Part shown: positions 1 to 5,836 of the stretch, piece after piece
Layout of the letters: each line of letters opens with the position of its first letter
Numbering within the stretch: the first letter of the stretch is position 1
Assembly: GCA_029260155.1 (NCBI GenBank)
Contig: JAJDDU010000556.1
Coordinates: forward strand, 1 to 10,221
From: Phycisphaerae bacterium
Lineage (GTDB): Bacteria > Planctomycetota > Phycisphaerae > UBA1845
Direction of reading: 5' to 3'
DNA: 10,221 bases
Notes under the pieces: generated by a model
Databases searched by the model: none
What the model was told of the DNA's origin: nothing
Seen by the model: only the letters and a program-made list of their open reading frames with translations
Made by a program: the position numbers and the translations under genes

Positions 1-146
1 TGGTGACGTAGAGAGCGTCGATGCCCCAGGGACTCGCCTAGGCGTGAGGGTTGGTGCTCGCCAGGTGCCCATGGTTGCACCAAGGCTGCGTCGTCGAACA
101 GGCCCCGCCACCGCGGGCACCGGAAAACCCAACAGCCGGCAAAACT

Positions 147-175
147 CCCCAAATGGCTAACTTAGGGCCATGGGG
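147..175. terminator. Imperfect hairpin, possible transcription end
   Basis: CCCC (147-150) pairs with GGGG (172-175), and ATGGC (153-157) pairs with GCCAT (167-171), with a 2-base bulge and a 9-base loop. No T tract follows on either strand, so a Rho-independent terminator is only a guess. It could equally be an operator or a chance structure. Confidence 0.25.
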
Positions 176-220
176 TGGAACCCGCCCTATCCTATGGCAT
201 GCCACATTCGCCAATCACAC

Positions 221-243
221 CCCCCACCTCCGATTTGTGGGGG
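221..243. terminator. GC-rich hairpin just upstream of the thrS promoter
   Basis: CCCCCAC (221-227) and GTGGGGG (237-243) form a perfect 7-bp stem with a 9-base loop. The hairpin ends 5 bases before the -35 box of the thrS promoter. It may insulate thrS from upstream transcription, but there is no T tract, so the role is inferred. Confidence 0.3.
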
Positions 244-248
244 ATTCC

Positions 249-276
249 TTGACCCGTCCGTCCGATATGGTATAGT
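249..276 (+). promoter_or_regulatory. Sigma70-type promoter for thrS-infC
   Basis: TTGACC (249-254) and TATAGT (271-276) are separated by 16 bases. Each hexamer matches the housekeeping consensus at five of six positions. This is the best promoter in the left part of the window, and transcription would begin near 283. It would leave a leader of about 200 nt before thrS, long enough for RNA-level control. Confidence 0.7.
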
Positions 277-398
277 GTGCATGTACACATGGGGGCTCTC
301 CGGAGTTCCTGCGGCGTCGGTGTTTCGGCGCGAATGTTACATTGTTGACGGCTCGAAGTTCATGACGCGTTGCACAAGTTAGCCATGTATGCGGGTTG

Positions 399-411
399 GG
401 TCATTTTGACC
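399..411 (+). promoter_or_regulatory. Small hairpin in the thrS leader
   Basis: GGTCA (399-403) and TGACC (407-411) form a 5-bp stem with a TTT loop. A 10-bp palindrome, GACGCGCGTC, follows at 425-434. Together with the hairpin over the ribosome-binding site they make the leader RNA likely to fold. Whether the fold is regulatory is unknown. Confidence 0.3.
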
Positions 412-460
412 GGCTTGGCTGGCTGACGCGCGTCGTCCGCTTTGGGCCTCTTTTGTTTTT

Positions 461-481
461 ACTCACCGCGCTGGAGTGAGT
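461..481 (+). promoter_or_regulatory. Hairpin over the thrS ribosome-binding site
   Basis: ACTCAC (461-466) pairs perfectly with GTGAGT (476-481) around a 9-base loop. The Shine-Dalgarno-like GGAGTGAG (473-480) lies in the loop and 3' arm, so the fold would partly hide it. The TTG start chosen for thrS is at 487, 10 bases after GGAG. In E. coli, ThrRS represses its own translation by binding leader stem-loops that mimic tRNA-Thr. A similar role here is an analogy only, and I see no threonine anticodon triplet in this loop. Confidence 0.4.
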
Positions 482-486
482 GTTCG

Positions 487-2745
487 TTGGCTTTGTTGGA
501 GTCCAAGGTTCTGAAAATCACACTGCCTGATGGCAACACCCTCGAATTGGCGGAGGGTGCGACTACCCTCACCGTTGCGGAGCAGATCGGGCCGGGTCTT
601 GCGCGAGCGGCGGTGGCCGGTCGCTATACCATAGATGGGCAGACCGAGACGATTGACCTGAATCGCCCTCTGCCCGACGACTGCTCGATCGAGATTCTCA
701 CCAAGAGCGACGACTCAGCCGACAGCCTCTATGTGCTTCGACACAGCACCGCGCATGTGATGGCTGAGGCGATCTGCAAGCTCTACCCGGCTGCGCAGCT
801 GGTGTACGGGCCACCTCTCGAAGACGGTTTCTACTACGACATTGATCTTGATGAGTCGCTGACGCCCGACGCTTTCGAGCGGATCGAGGCAGAGATGAAG
901 CGGATCGTTAAGGAAGATCGCCCGTTCAGCCGGTACGACATGTCTCGCGACGAGGCGATGACCAAGCTGGCCGGCGAGAAGAACCGTTACAAAGTCGATA
1001 ACGCTGAGCGTGCCGAAGGTGACACGCTCAGTTTCTACATCACCGGCGAGCGGCGCGGCGAGGATTTTGAAGATCTCTGTCGTGGTCCGCACATACGCTC
1101 GACGGGGCAGATCGGCGCGTTCAAGGTGCGTCAGCTTAGTGCTGCGTACTACCGTGGCGATGCTAATGAGAAGTCTTTGCAGCGTGTGTACGGCACGGCG
1201 TTTTATAAGAAGAAGGCACTTAAGGAACACCTGCATCGTCTGGAGGAAGCTAAGAAGCGCGATCACCGAGTGATCGGTCGACAGCTTGATCTGTTTCACA
1301 TCGATGAGGCTGTTGGGCAGGGGTTGGTCCTGTGGATGCCGGCCGGTTCGATCGTTCGCAAAGAATTGCAAGACTTCATCTCGGACGAACTTCGCAAGCA
1401 AGGCTATCAGGAGGTTTTCACGCCGCACATCGGCAAACTGGACCTCTACCGTACGAGCGGGCACGTTCCTTACTACGAGGACTCGCAGTTTCCGCACCTT
1501 TTGGTCGTTCGCGACCATGCGCGACCTCTGGTGAAGTACCTGCGCGAGTGTCGCGATGGGAACACGCTACCCGACGCCGATCGGGAACGGGAACTTGTGC
1601 GGCAGGCGAATATCCTTGAGGCGGAGTATCCTTGGGAGGAGAAAAACTCGGTGCGGCGTTATGCCATCGCCCGCGAGCTGTCGATGGAGGGCACGGAGCA
1701 GTGCAGTTGTGCGCAGATCGCGCATCATTACGCCAGTGGCGGCGGTCAGGGCTTCTTGCTCAAGCCGATGAACTGCCCGCACCACATCAAGATTTTTGCC
1801 AGTCGCCCGCACAGTTACCGCGATTTGCCGGTCCGGCTTGCTGAGTTTGGAACGGTTTACCGCTGGGAACAGTCGGGCGAGTTGAACGGGATGACGCGCG
1901 TTCGCGGTTTCACGCAGGATGATGCACATCTCTTCTGCACGCCGGAGCAAGTGCCCGAGGAGTTGGCCAACTGCCTGCACTTGGTACGATTGATCTTCAC
2001 GACGCTGGGCATCACGGAATACCGCGTACGCGTGGGTTTGCGGGACCGGGACTCCGACAAATTCATGGGCGACGAGGCCAAGTGGGACATGGCCGAGCAG
2101 GCCTGTCGCGACGCAGCCAAGGTTCTCGGCGTACCGTTTTCCGAGGAGGTCGGCGAGGGTGCGTTCTACGGCCCGAAGATCGACTTCATTGTGAAGGATT
2201 GCCTCGGTCGCGAATGGCAGCTTGGAACGGTGCAGGTTGACCCGACGCTCCCGGAGCGATTCGGTTTGAACTATGTCGGGTCGGACAATCAGGAGCATCG
2301 TCCGGTGATGATCCACCGTGCTCCGTTCGGGAGTATGGAGCGATTCGTCGGCATCTTGATCGAGCACTTCGCGGGCGCGATTCCGTTGTGGCTGTCGCCC
2401 GTGCAGGTGGCGGTCCTTACGATCAGCGAGAAGAGTGTGGAATTCGGCCGCAAGGTGCATCGCGTGCTGGCTGATGCGGGGATTCGGGTGGAGCTTGACG
2501 ATTCGGATGAGCGGATCGGCCCGAAGAAACACGACGCCCGTGCGAAGAAGGTCCCCTATCTGCTGGTGATCGGCGAGCGTGAAGCGGCAGAGGGAACGGT
2601 GAACGTCAACAACGCCGAAGGCAAGATGCTGGGGAGCGTTGCTCTCGAAGAGTTCGTCCGGACGTGTCTGGACGAAATCGAAACAAAGAGTATGCGGAAG
2701 CTGGAATCTCCGGACGCGTGTTCCGGGAGCGGCGACTCCGTCTAG
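487..2745 (+). CDS. thrS: Threonyl-tRNA synthetase with extra catalytic-domain insert
   Basis: The enzyme charges tRNA-Thr with threonine in the cytosol. The domain order is complete. A TGS domain covers about residues 5-65. The N2 editing domain has HSTAH (His86, His90) and CRGPH (Cys198, His202). The class II core has the zinc ligands Cys430 (MNCPHH), His481 (DDAH) and His610 (IHRA), motif 2 Arg459 in YRWE and motif 3 Arg619 in MER. An anticodon-binding domain follows, with a short polar tail. The protein is about 752 residues against a usual 640. Most of the excess is an insert of about 80 residues (338-419) between the SQFP and GFLLKP segments. I chose TTG at 487 because GGAG lies 10 bases upstream and the TGS domain follows at once. 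TTG at 442 is in frame, would add 15 residues and has no such site. infC follows after 18 bases. Confidence 0.96.
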   Translation: MALLESKVLKITLPDGNTLELAEGATTLTVAEQIGPGLARAAVAGRYTIDGQTETIDLNRPLPDDCSIEILTKSDDSADSLYVLRHSTAHVMAEAICKLYPAAQLVYGPPLEDGFYYDIDLDESLTPDAFERIEAEMKRIVKEDRPFSRYDMSRDEAMTKLAGEKNRYKVDNAERAEGDTLSFYITGERRGEDFEDLCRGPHIRSTGQIGAFKVRQLSAAYYRGDANEKSLQRVYGTAFYKKKALKEHLHRLEEAKKRDHRVIGRQLDLFHIDEAVGQGLVLWMPAGSIVRKELQDFISDELRKQGYQEVFTPHIGKLDLYRTSGHVPYYEDSQFPHLLVVRDHARPLVKYLRECRDGNTLPDADRERELVRQANILEAEYPWEEKNSVRRYAIARELSMEGTEQCSCAQIAHHYASGGGQGFLLKPMNCPHHIKIFASRPHSYRDLPVRLAEFGTVYRWEQSGELNGMTRVRGFTQDDAHLFCTPEQVPEELANCLHLVRLIFTTLGITEYRVRVGLRDRDSDKFMGDEAKWDMAEQACRDAAKVLGVPFSEEVGEGAFYGPKIDFIVKDCLGREWQLGTVQVDPTLPERFGLNYVGSDNQEHRPVMIHRAPFGSMERFVGILIEHFAGAIPLWLSPVQVAVLTISEKSVEFGRKVHRVLADAGIRVELDDSDERIGPKKHDARAKKVPYLLVIGEREAAEGTVNVNNAEGKMLGSVALEEFVRTCLDEIETKSMRKLESPDACSGSGDSV

Positions 2746-2756
2746 TAAGGAGGTGA
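2746..2756 (+). promoter_or_regulatory. Extended Shine-Dalgarno of infC
   Basis: TAAGGAGGTGA is an 11-base perfect complement of the common bacterial 16S rRNA 3' end. It starts directly after the thrS stop, and its first three bases are also an in-frame stop for the infC frame, so infC cannot begin further upstream. Seven bases separate it from the ATC at 2764. This strong site fixes the start and offsets the weak start codon. Confidence 0.85.
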
Positions 2757-2763
2757 CCAACTC

Positions 2764-3270
2764 ATCGCCAAGGCAAATCGTACGAACGAACGAATCACGA
2801 TCAGCCCCATCCGTCTGATCGACCAGAATGAAACGCAGCACGGGGTCGTCTCGACGAACGATGCGTTACGAATGGCTCGTGAAGCGGGTCTCGATCTTGT
2901 CGAAGTCTCGCCCAACGAAAAGCCGCCCGTGTGCCGCATCATCGACTGGGGCAAGCACAAGTATGACCAGCGGAAGCGCCAGAAGCAGCAGCATGGCCAC
3001 GAGACCGTTCTGAAAGAGGTCCGGATCCGGCCGAAGACGGACGACAATGATCGCTTGATCAAGGTGAACCGAGCCAAACGTTTCCTTGAGCAGGGGAACA
3101 AAGTGCAGTTCACGATGCTTTTCCGCGGTCGGGAGCGGGCTCACCCGACTCTTGCCCTTGACATCTTCAGGAACATCGTCGGAGAAATCGGCGAGCTGGC
3201 GAAGATGGAACGCGCTGCGAGAATCGAGGGTCGGCGCATGACCATGGTGTTGGCGCCGGGCAAGAAGTAG
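2764..3270 (+). CDS. infC: Translation initiation factor IF-3 with AUC start codon
   Basis: IF-3 binds the 30S subunit, keeps it apart from 50S and checks start-codon/initiator-tRNA pairing. The 168-residue product has the whole family pattern. The N-domain begins NERI and includes DLVEVSPNEKPPVCRIIDWGK. A Lys/Gln-rich linker follows (KRQKQQ), and then a C-domain with KEVRIRP, FLEQGNKVQ, FRGRE, KIEG-like RIEGRRM and a final VLAPGKK. The start is assigned to ATC at 2764: an in-frame TAA lies at 2746, no ATG, GTG or TTG occurs before the family-conserved N-terminus, and the first in-frame ATG (2872) would remove about 36 residues of the N-domain. A non-canonical start is typical of infC, where IF-3 represses its own translation by rejecting such codons. 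It is probably cotranscribed with thrS. The expected rpmI and rplT do not follow. Confidence 0.94.
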   Translation: MAKANRTNERITISPIRLIDQNETQHGVVSTNDALRMAREAGLDLVEVSPNEKPPVCRIIDWGKHKYDQRKRQKQQHGHETVLKEVRIRPKTDDNDRLIKVNRAKRFLEQGNKVQFTMLFRGRERAHPTLALDIFRNIVGEIGELAKMERAARIEGRRMTMVLAPGKK

Positions 3271-3408
3271 CGATTACGCGTACGTTACGCACCGGGACAT
3301 GCCGCGCGCGTCTATCTGAGTGCGGTGAGAATTCGCTGAAACAGTGTGATCGGCTGGAGTCCTTGATCGTGGAGTTTATCCCGATCGCATGCAAGGATCG
3401 CCGACGGT

Positions 3409-3430
3409 CGCGCCGGGAGCGCCCGGCGTG
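3409..3430. terminator. GC-rich hairpin between infC and the DHH gene
   Basis: CGCCGGG (3411-3417) pairs perfectly with CCCGGCG (3422-3428) around a 4-base loop. One G-T pair and one C-G pair extend the stem outward. It could end infC transcription or mark the leader of the next gene. There is no T tract after it. The rest of the 192-base gap (3271-3462) holds no gene that I can see and no clear promoter. Confidence 0.4.
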
Positions 3431-3462
3431 CAAGCGGTCTTGTGCAACGGGAGAATCTACCC

Positions 3463-4494
3463 ATGAGTTCGACATCGATGTCGTCAAGTCTTGCAACCGT
3501 CGGGCCGCCCATCCCAGATGATCTGATACCCATGCTGAATTCGTGGCGCAGGCCGGCGATCGTGGGGCACGTTCGGCCTGACGCAGATTGCCTGGGATCG
3601 ATGTTTGCCGCCGCTTTGACCTGGCCGGGCGGTGACGAGGTCGCGCGGGTCTCCTTGCCCGACGGGTCGTTGTCACGACGGCTGGCGTTCATGGCAGAGT
3701 GGGTCGGCGCACCGGTAATCGAGCCGGCTGGGTTCGATGATGTCGATGGCTTCTTGGTCGTCGACACCGCCAAGAAACCTCGTTGCAATATCGATTCAAG
3801 CGTGGGCGAATCCTGGTCGGACGGGCGAGCGATCGTCAACGTCGATCATCACACGTCGAACACATTGTTCGGTGCGATCAACTGGATCGACGCAGAGGCC
3901 AGCAGCGCTTGCGAGCTGATCTACCGGTTGATTCGCGTGGCGGGGCGGCCGATTTCGCCGCTGGTGGCTTCTTTGCTGTATTCCGGCATCCACAGCGACA
4001 CCGTGGGATTCTCTCTCCCGACAACGTCGTCGTCGTCGTTGCACGCAGCCGCTGATCTGGTGGACTGTGGCGCTCGTGTTACAGAGATTGGCGAGCGTCT
4101 TTGCCGCAGCCAGAGCAAGCCGGAGTTCGATCTGAATCGCGTGTTCTACGACAACACACGACTTGTCGCCGACGGGCGGATTTCCTACAGCGCAGCCAGC
4201 TACGACGAGATCACGGAGGCGGGATGCACCTTCGCGGACATCGACGATCAGGCGGAAATCCCGCGTTCTCTGAGCGGCATTCAGATCGCCATCCTGTTCA
4301 CCGAGGGAAGACCGGGCAAGACGCGGCTGAACTTGCGTGGCGAGGGAAGCGTTAAGGTGCTTGAATTATCTCGCAAGCTCGGTGGCGGCGGGCATGCACA
4401 GGCAGCCGGTGCGATCCTCGATGCCGGGATCGAAGAGTCCGTCCAGCGGGTCATTCCGATGGCGATGGAGCTTCTGGGCATTCAAAACGGCTAG
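3463..4494 (+). CDS. DHH/DHHA1 phosphoesterase, NrnA-type oligoribonuclease / pAp phosphatase
   Basis: The 343-residue protein has the layout of the bacterial NrnA branch of DHH phosphoesterases. These degrade short RNA oligomers and often dephosphorylate pAp (3'-phosphoadenosine 5'-phosphate) in the cytosol. Metal-binding motifs are present in order: HVRPDADCLGS (His36, Asp40, Asp42), an Asp in VVDTAKKP, the DHH triad at 128-130 in VDHHTSN, and an Asp in SGIHSDTVGF. The C-terminal DHHA1 domain carries GGGGHAQAAGA (307-317), its substrate-binding signature. I chose ATG 3463 because GGGAG lies 9 bases upstream. GTG at 3442 is an in-frame alternative. The gene is convergent with a sulfotransferase-like gene and shares its stop palindrome. 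Whether oligoRNA or pAp is the main substrate cannot be told from sequence. Confidence 0.88.
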   Translation: MSSTSMSSSLATVGPPIPDDLIPMLNSWRRPAIVGHVRPDADCLGSMFAAALTWPGGDEVARVSLPDGSLSRRLAFMAEWVGAPVIEPAGFDDVDGFLVVDTAKKPRCNIDSSVGESWSDGRAIVNVDHHTSNTLFGAINWIDAEASSACELIYRLIRVAGRPISPLVASLLYSGIHSDTVGFSLPTTSSSSLHAAADLVDCGARVTEIGERLCRSQSKPEFDLNRVFYDNTRLVADGRISYSAASYDEITEAGCTFADIDDQAEIPRSLSGIQIAILFTEGRPGKTRLNLRGEGSVKVLELSRKLGGGGHAQAAGAILDAGIEESVQRVIPMAMELLGIQNG

Positions 4495-5063
4495 CGTCTA
4501 CGTCGGTACAGCGTCGGATCGACGACGCCGAGCATTGCGTCGGCCTTGAGATCATCGCCGAGGAACGTGTTGATTGCCCGCACCTGGGGTGGGGCGTCGC
4601 TGAGCATCTCGTTGTAGTCGACGTAGAGCACTTCGAAATTGGCTTGCTCGGTCAACCACTTTTCCACTTTCTCGACCTGGGCGGCGAAGTTCTTGATAAG
4701 AACGTCGTGAGTTATTCCGCTCATGGGCTTGCCCCGTCGCTCGAGCATGACGTCTTGCGAATCGAGCACCTCTTCGATTCTGCGTTTCATGAACACCACG
4801 CGATAGCGATATTCGGCGGGCAAATCGTACAGAAGCAGGTACACCAGTTTGACGGCCTTGCCCGGCGCGTCTTTTAGCCACGAGGCATCTTTCTTGGTCT
4901 GCTTGACCGGCTCGAATTCGTAGTAGCCCTTAGGATTGTCCTCGTCGGCTGCGCGGACTTTGTCGGTCATGGCCTCAAGGCCGCCTTCGTCGAGCATGCG
5001 CATCATCATGGACGTGCCCGATCGCGGCAGGCCTGAAACGACTGTGACGTAATCTCTGGGCAT
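4491..5063 (-). CDS. Short sulfotransferase-family protein
   Basis: The 190-residue protein begins with a strand and P-loop reading SGLPRSGTSMMM (residues 10-21). This is the 5'-phosphosulfate-binding loop of PAPS-dependent sulfotransferases. The C-terminal part, VLYVDYNEML followed by an AINTFLG helix and a VDPTLYRRRR end, resembles small bacterial sulfotransferase-family proteins. Such enzymes move sulfate from PAPS to a hydroxyl or amine and release pAp. At 190 residues it is shorter than the classical 250-300, and the acceptor is unknown. No signal peptide or membrane segment is visible. The start at 5063 puts the P-loop near the N-terminus, as is usual, and has a purine-rich GGGAAGAG just upstream. 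A longer in-frame extension to about 5300 would run into aat and is unlikely. A P-loop kinase role is an alternative. Confidence 0.75.
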   Translation of the reverse strand: MPRDYVTVVSGLPRSGTSMMMRMLDEGGLEAMTDKVRAADEDNPKGYYEFEPVKQTKKDASWLKDAPGKAVKLVYLLLYDLPAEYRYRVVFMKRRIEEVLDSQDVMLERRGKPMSGITHDVLIKNFAAQVEKVEKWLTEQANFEVLYVDYNEMLSDAPPQVRAINTFLGDDLKADAMLGVVDPTLYRRRR

Positions 5064-5211
5064 GAACTCTTCCCGTTTTCCGGTTTCCACGTTTCCGCCA
5101 GAGAAGACGCCGTGCCAGCGACTCTGGGCTGGCGAGAGGCTACCACGTACCGTCGGGATCCACAACGCTCCGTGCGTGGCGTGCTGAATTGGATCGACTA
5201 TCCTGGTCCGC
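5064..5211. promoter_or_regulatory. Divergent intergenic region
   Basis: These 148 bases separate the minus-strand sulfotransferase from plus-strand aat and must drive both unless aat is read from elsewhere. I see no hexamer pair close to consensus on either strand. The end next to the sulfotransferase is purine-rich on its coding strand, with repeated GGAAA-like units that include its ribosome-binding site. Confidence 0.35.
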
Positions 5212-5829
5212 ATGGATCCGTCTGAACTACAACCGGAGCTGCTGCTCAGTGCGTACGCCGCGGGTGTCTTTCCCATGGCGGACGACTCCGGCGAGCTCAT
5301 GTGGTTCTGCCCTCACCCGCGGGCGATCATCCCGCTGGACGCCTTTCATGTTTCCGACAATCTGCGGCGGCGGTGCGCGTCGGGTCGATTCGCCGTCACG
5401 GTAAACCGCGCGTTTGAGCGTGTCATGACGGTTTGTGCCGATCGGGACGACGGCACTTGGATCTCGCCAGAGATCATCAAATCCTACACCCAACTTCACG
5501 AACTGGGGTTCGCCCACAGCGTCGAAGCCTGGCGGGCCGACGCCCTCGTCGGCGGATTGTACGGCGTATCGCTGGGCGGAGCGTTCTTCGGCGAGTCCAT
5601 GTTCCACCGCGAGACGGATGCGTCGAAAGTCGCCCTGGTGTTCCTCGTCGAACGGCTGAACGAACGTGGCTACTCGCTGCTCGACGTACAGTTCATGACC
5701 GACCACCTCAAGAGATTCGGCGCCGTCGAGATTCCGCGCGACGCTTACCTCGCACAACTCGAGATTGCGTCCAGCCAGCCGTGCGTTTTTGCCGATGAAC
5801 CGGGCGCTAATGCGGCCCCGGAGGCGTAG
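5212..5829 (+). CDS. aat: Leucyl/phenylalanyl-tRNA-protein transferase
   Basis: The enzyme moves Leu or Phe from charged tRNA to proteins with N-terminal Arg or Lys, marking them for ClpS/ClpAP in the N-degron pathway. The 205-residue protein is of usual size. It has the family motifs AYAAGVFPM (14-22), WFCPHPRAIIPL (31-42), TWI (82-84), HSVEAW (102-107), LVGGLYGVSLGGAFFGESMF (ending 131), a DASK-type segment and LDVQ (157-160). In the E. coli enzyme the last motif is IDCQ, so Cys is Val here. ATG 5212 is chosen because the LLxAYxxGxFPM block follows directly, although no strong Shine-Dalgarno is visible. It heads a tight cluster, and the next gene starts 7 bases after its stop. No functional link to those genes is known. 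Confidence 0.92.
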   Translation: MDPSELQPELLLSAYAAGVFPMADDSGELMWFCPHPRAIIPLDAFHVSDNLRRRCASGRFAVTVNRAFERVMTVCADRDDGTWISPEIIKSYTQLHELGFAHSVEAWRADALVGGLYGVSLGGAFFGESMFHRETDASKVALVFLVERLNERGYSLLDVQFMTDHLKRFGAVEIPRDAYLAQLEIASSQPCVFADEPGANAAPEA

Positions 5830-5836
5830 TCCGATC

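Larger units (their letters stand above)
1..248. other. Gene-free stretch with inverted repeats upstream of thrS
   Basis: I find no convincing gene here. The short open frames that cross it resemble no known protein and are rich in Pro, Arg and Trp, as random frames in GC-rich DNA are. On the minus strand the first 40 bases could be translated, but that frame has no start codon and a stop lies just upstream of it. The stretch holds several inverted repeats: 51-57 with 77-83, 147-157 with 167-175, a 10-bp palindrome at 195-204, and a GC-rich hairpin at 221-243. It may hold the control region or terminator of a gene beyond the left edge. Confidence 0.5.

Noticed and set aside
1..40. Start of a minus-strand gene leaving the window, reading GIDALYVT
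   Set aside because: The frame has a stop just upstream and no usable start codon, and about ten codons are too few to support a gene.
281..382. A 33-codon frame in the thrS leader, ending in MTRCTS, as a threonine attenuation peptide
   Set aside because: It has no ribosome-binding site because it begins at the predicted transcription start. It has only three Thr codons, not in a row, and no terminator/antiterminator pair with a T tract follows.
715..1518. A 267-codon open frame on the minus strand inside thrS
   Set aside because: It is antisense to a fully conserved synthetase gene and the product resembles no family. Long antisense frames are common opposite GC-rich genes.
1567..2841. A 424-codon open frame on the minus strand across thrS and the start of infC
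   Set aside because: It covers two well-identified genes on the other strand, has no known motifs, and its length is explained by codon bias of the real genes.
5064..5300. N-terminal extension of the sulfotransferase to about 5300
   Set aside because: It would overlap the conserved start of aat and add low-complexity residues before a P-loop that is normally near the N-terminus. A ribosome-like site precedes 5063.
5765..5836. Earlier TTG/ATG starts for the Maf-like gene
   Set aside because: They lie within the aat coding end, encode an Arg/Pro-rich stretch unlike the family, and lack the GGAGG that precedes 5837.
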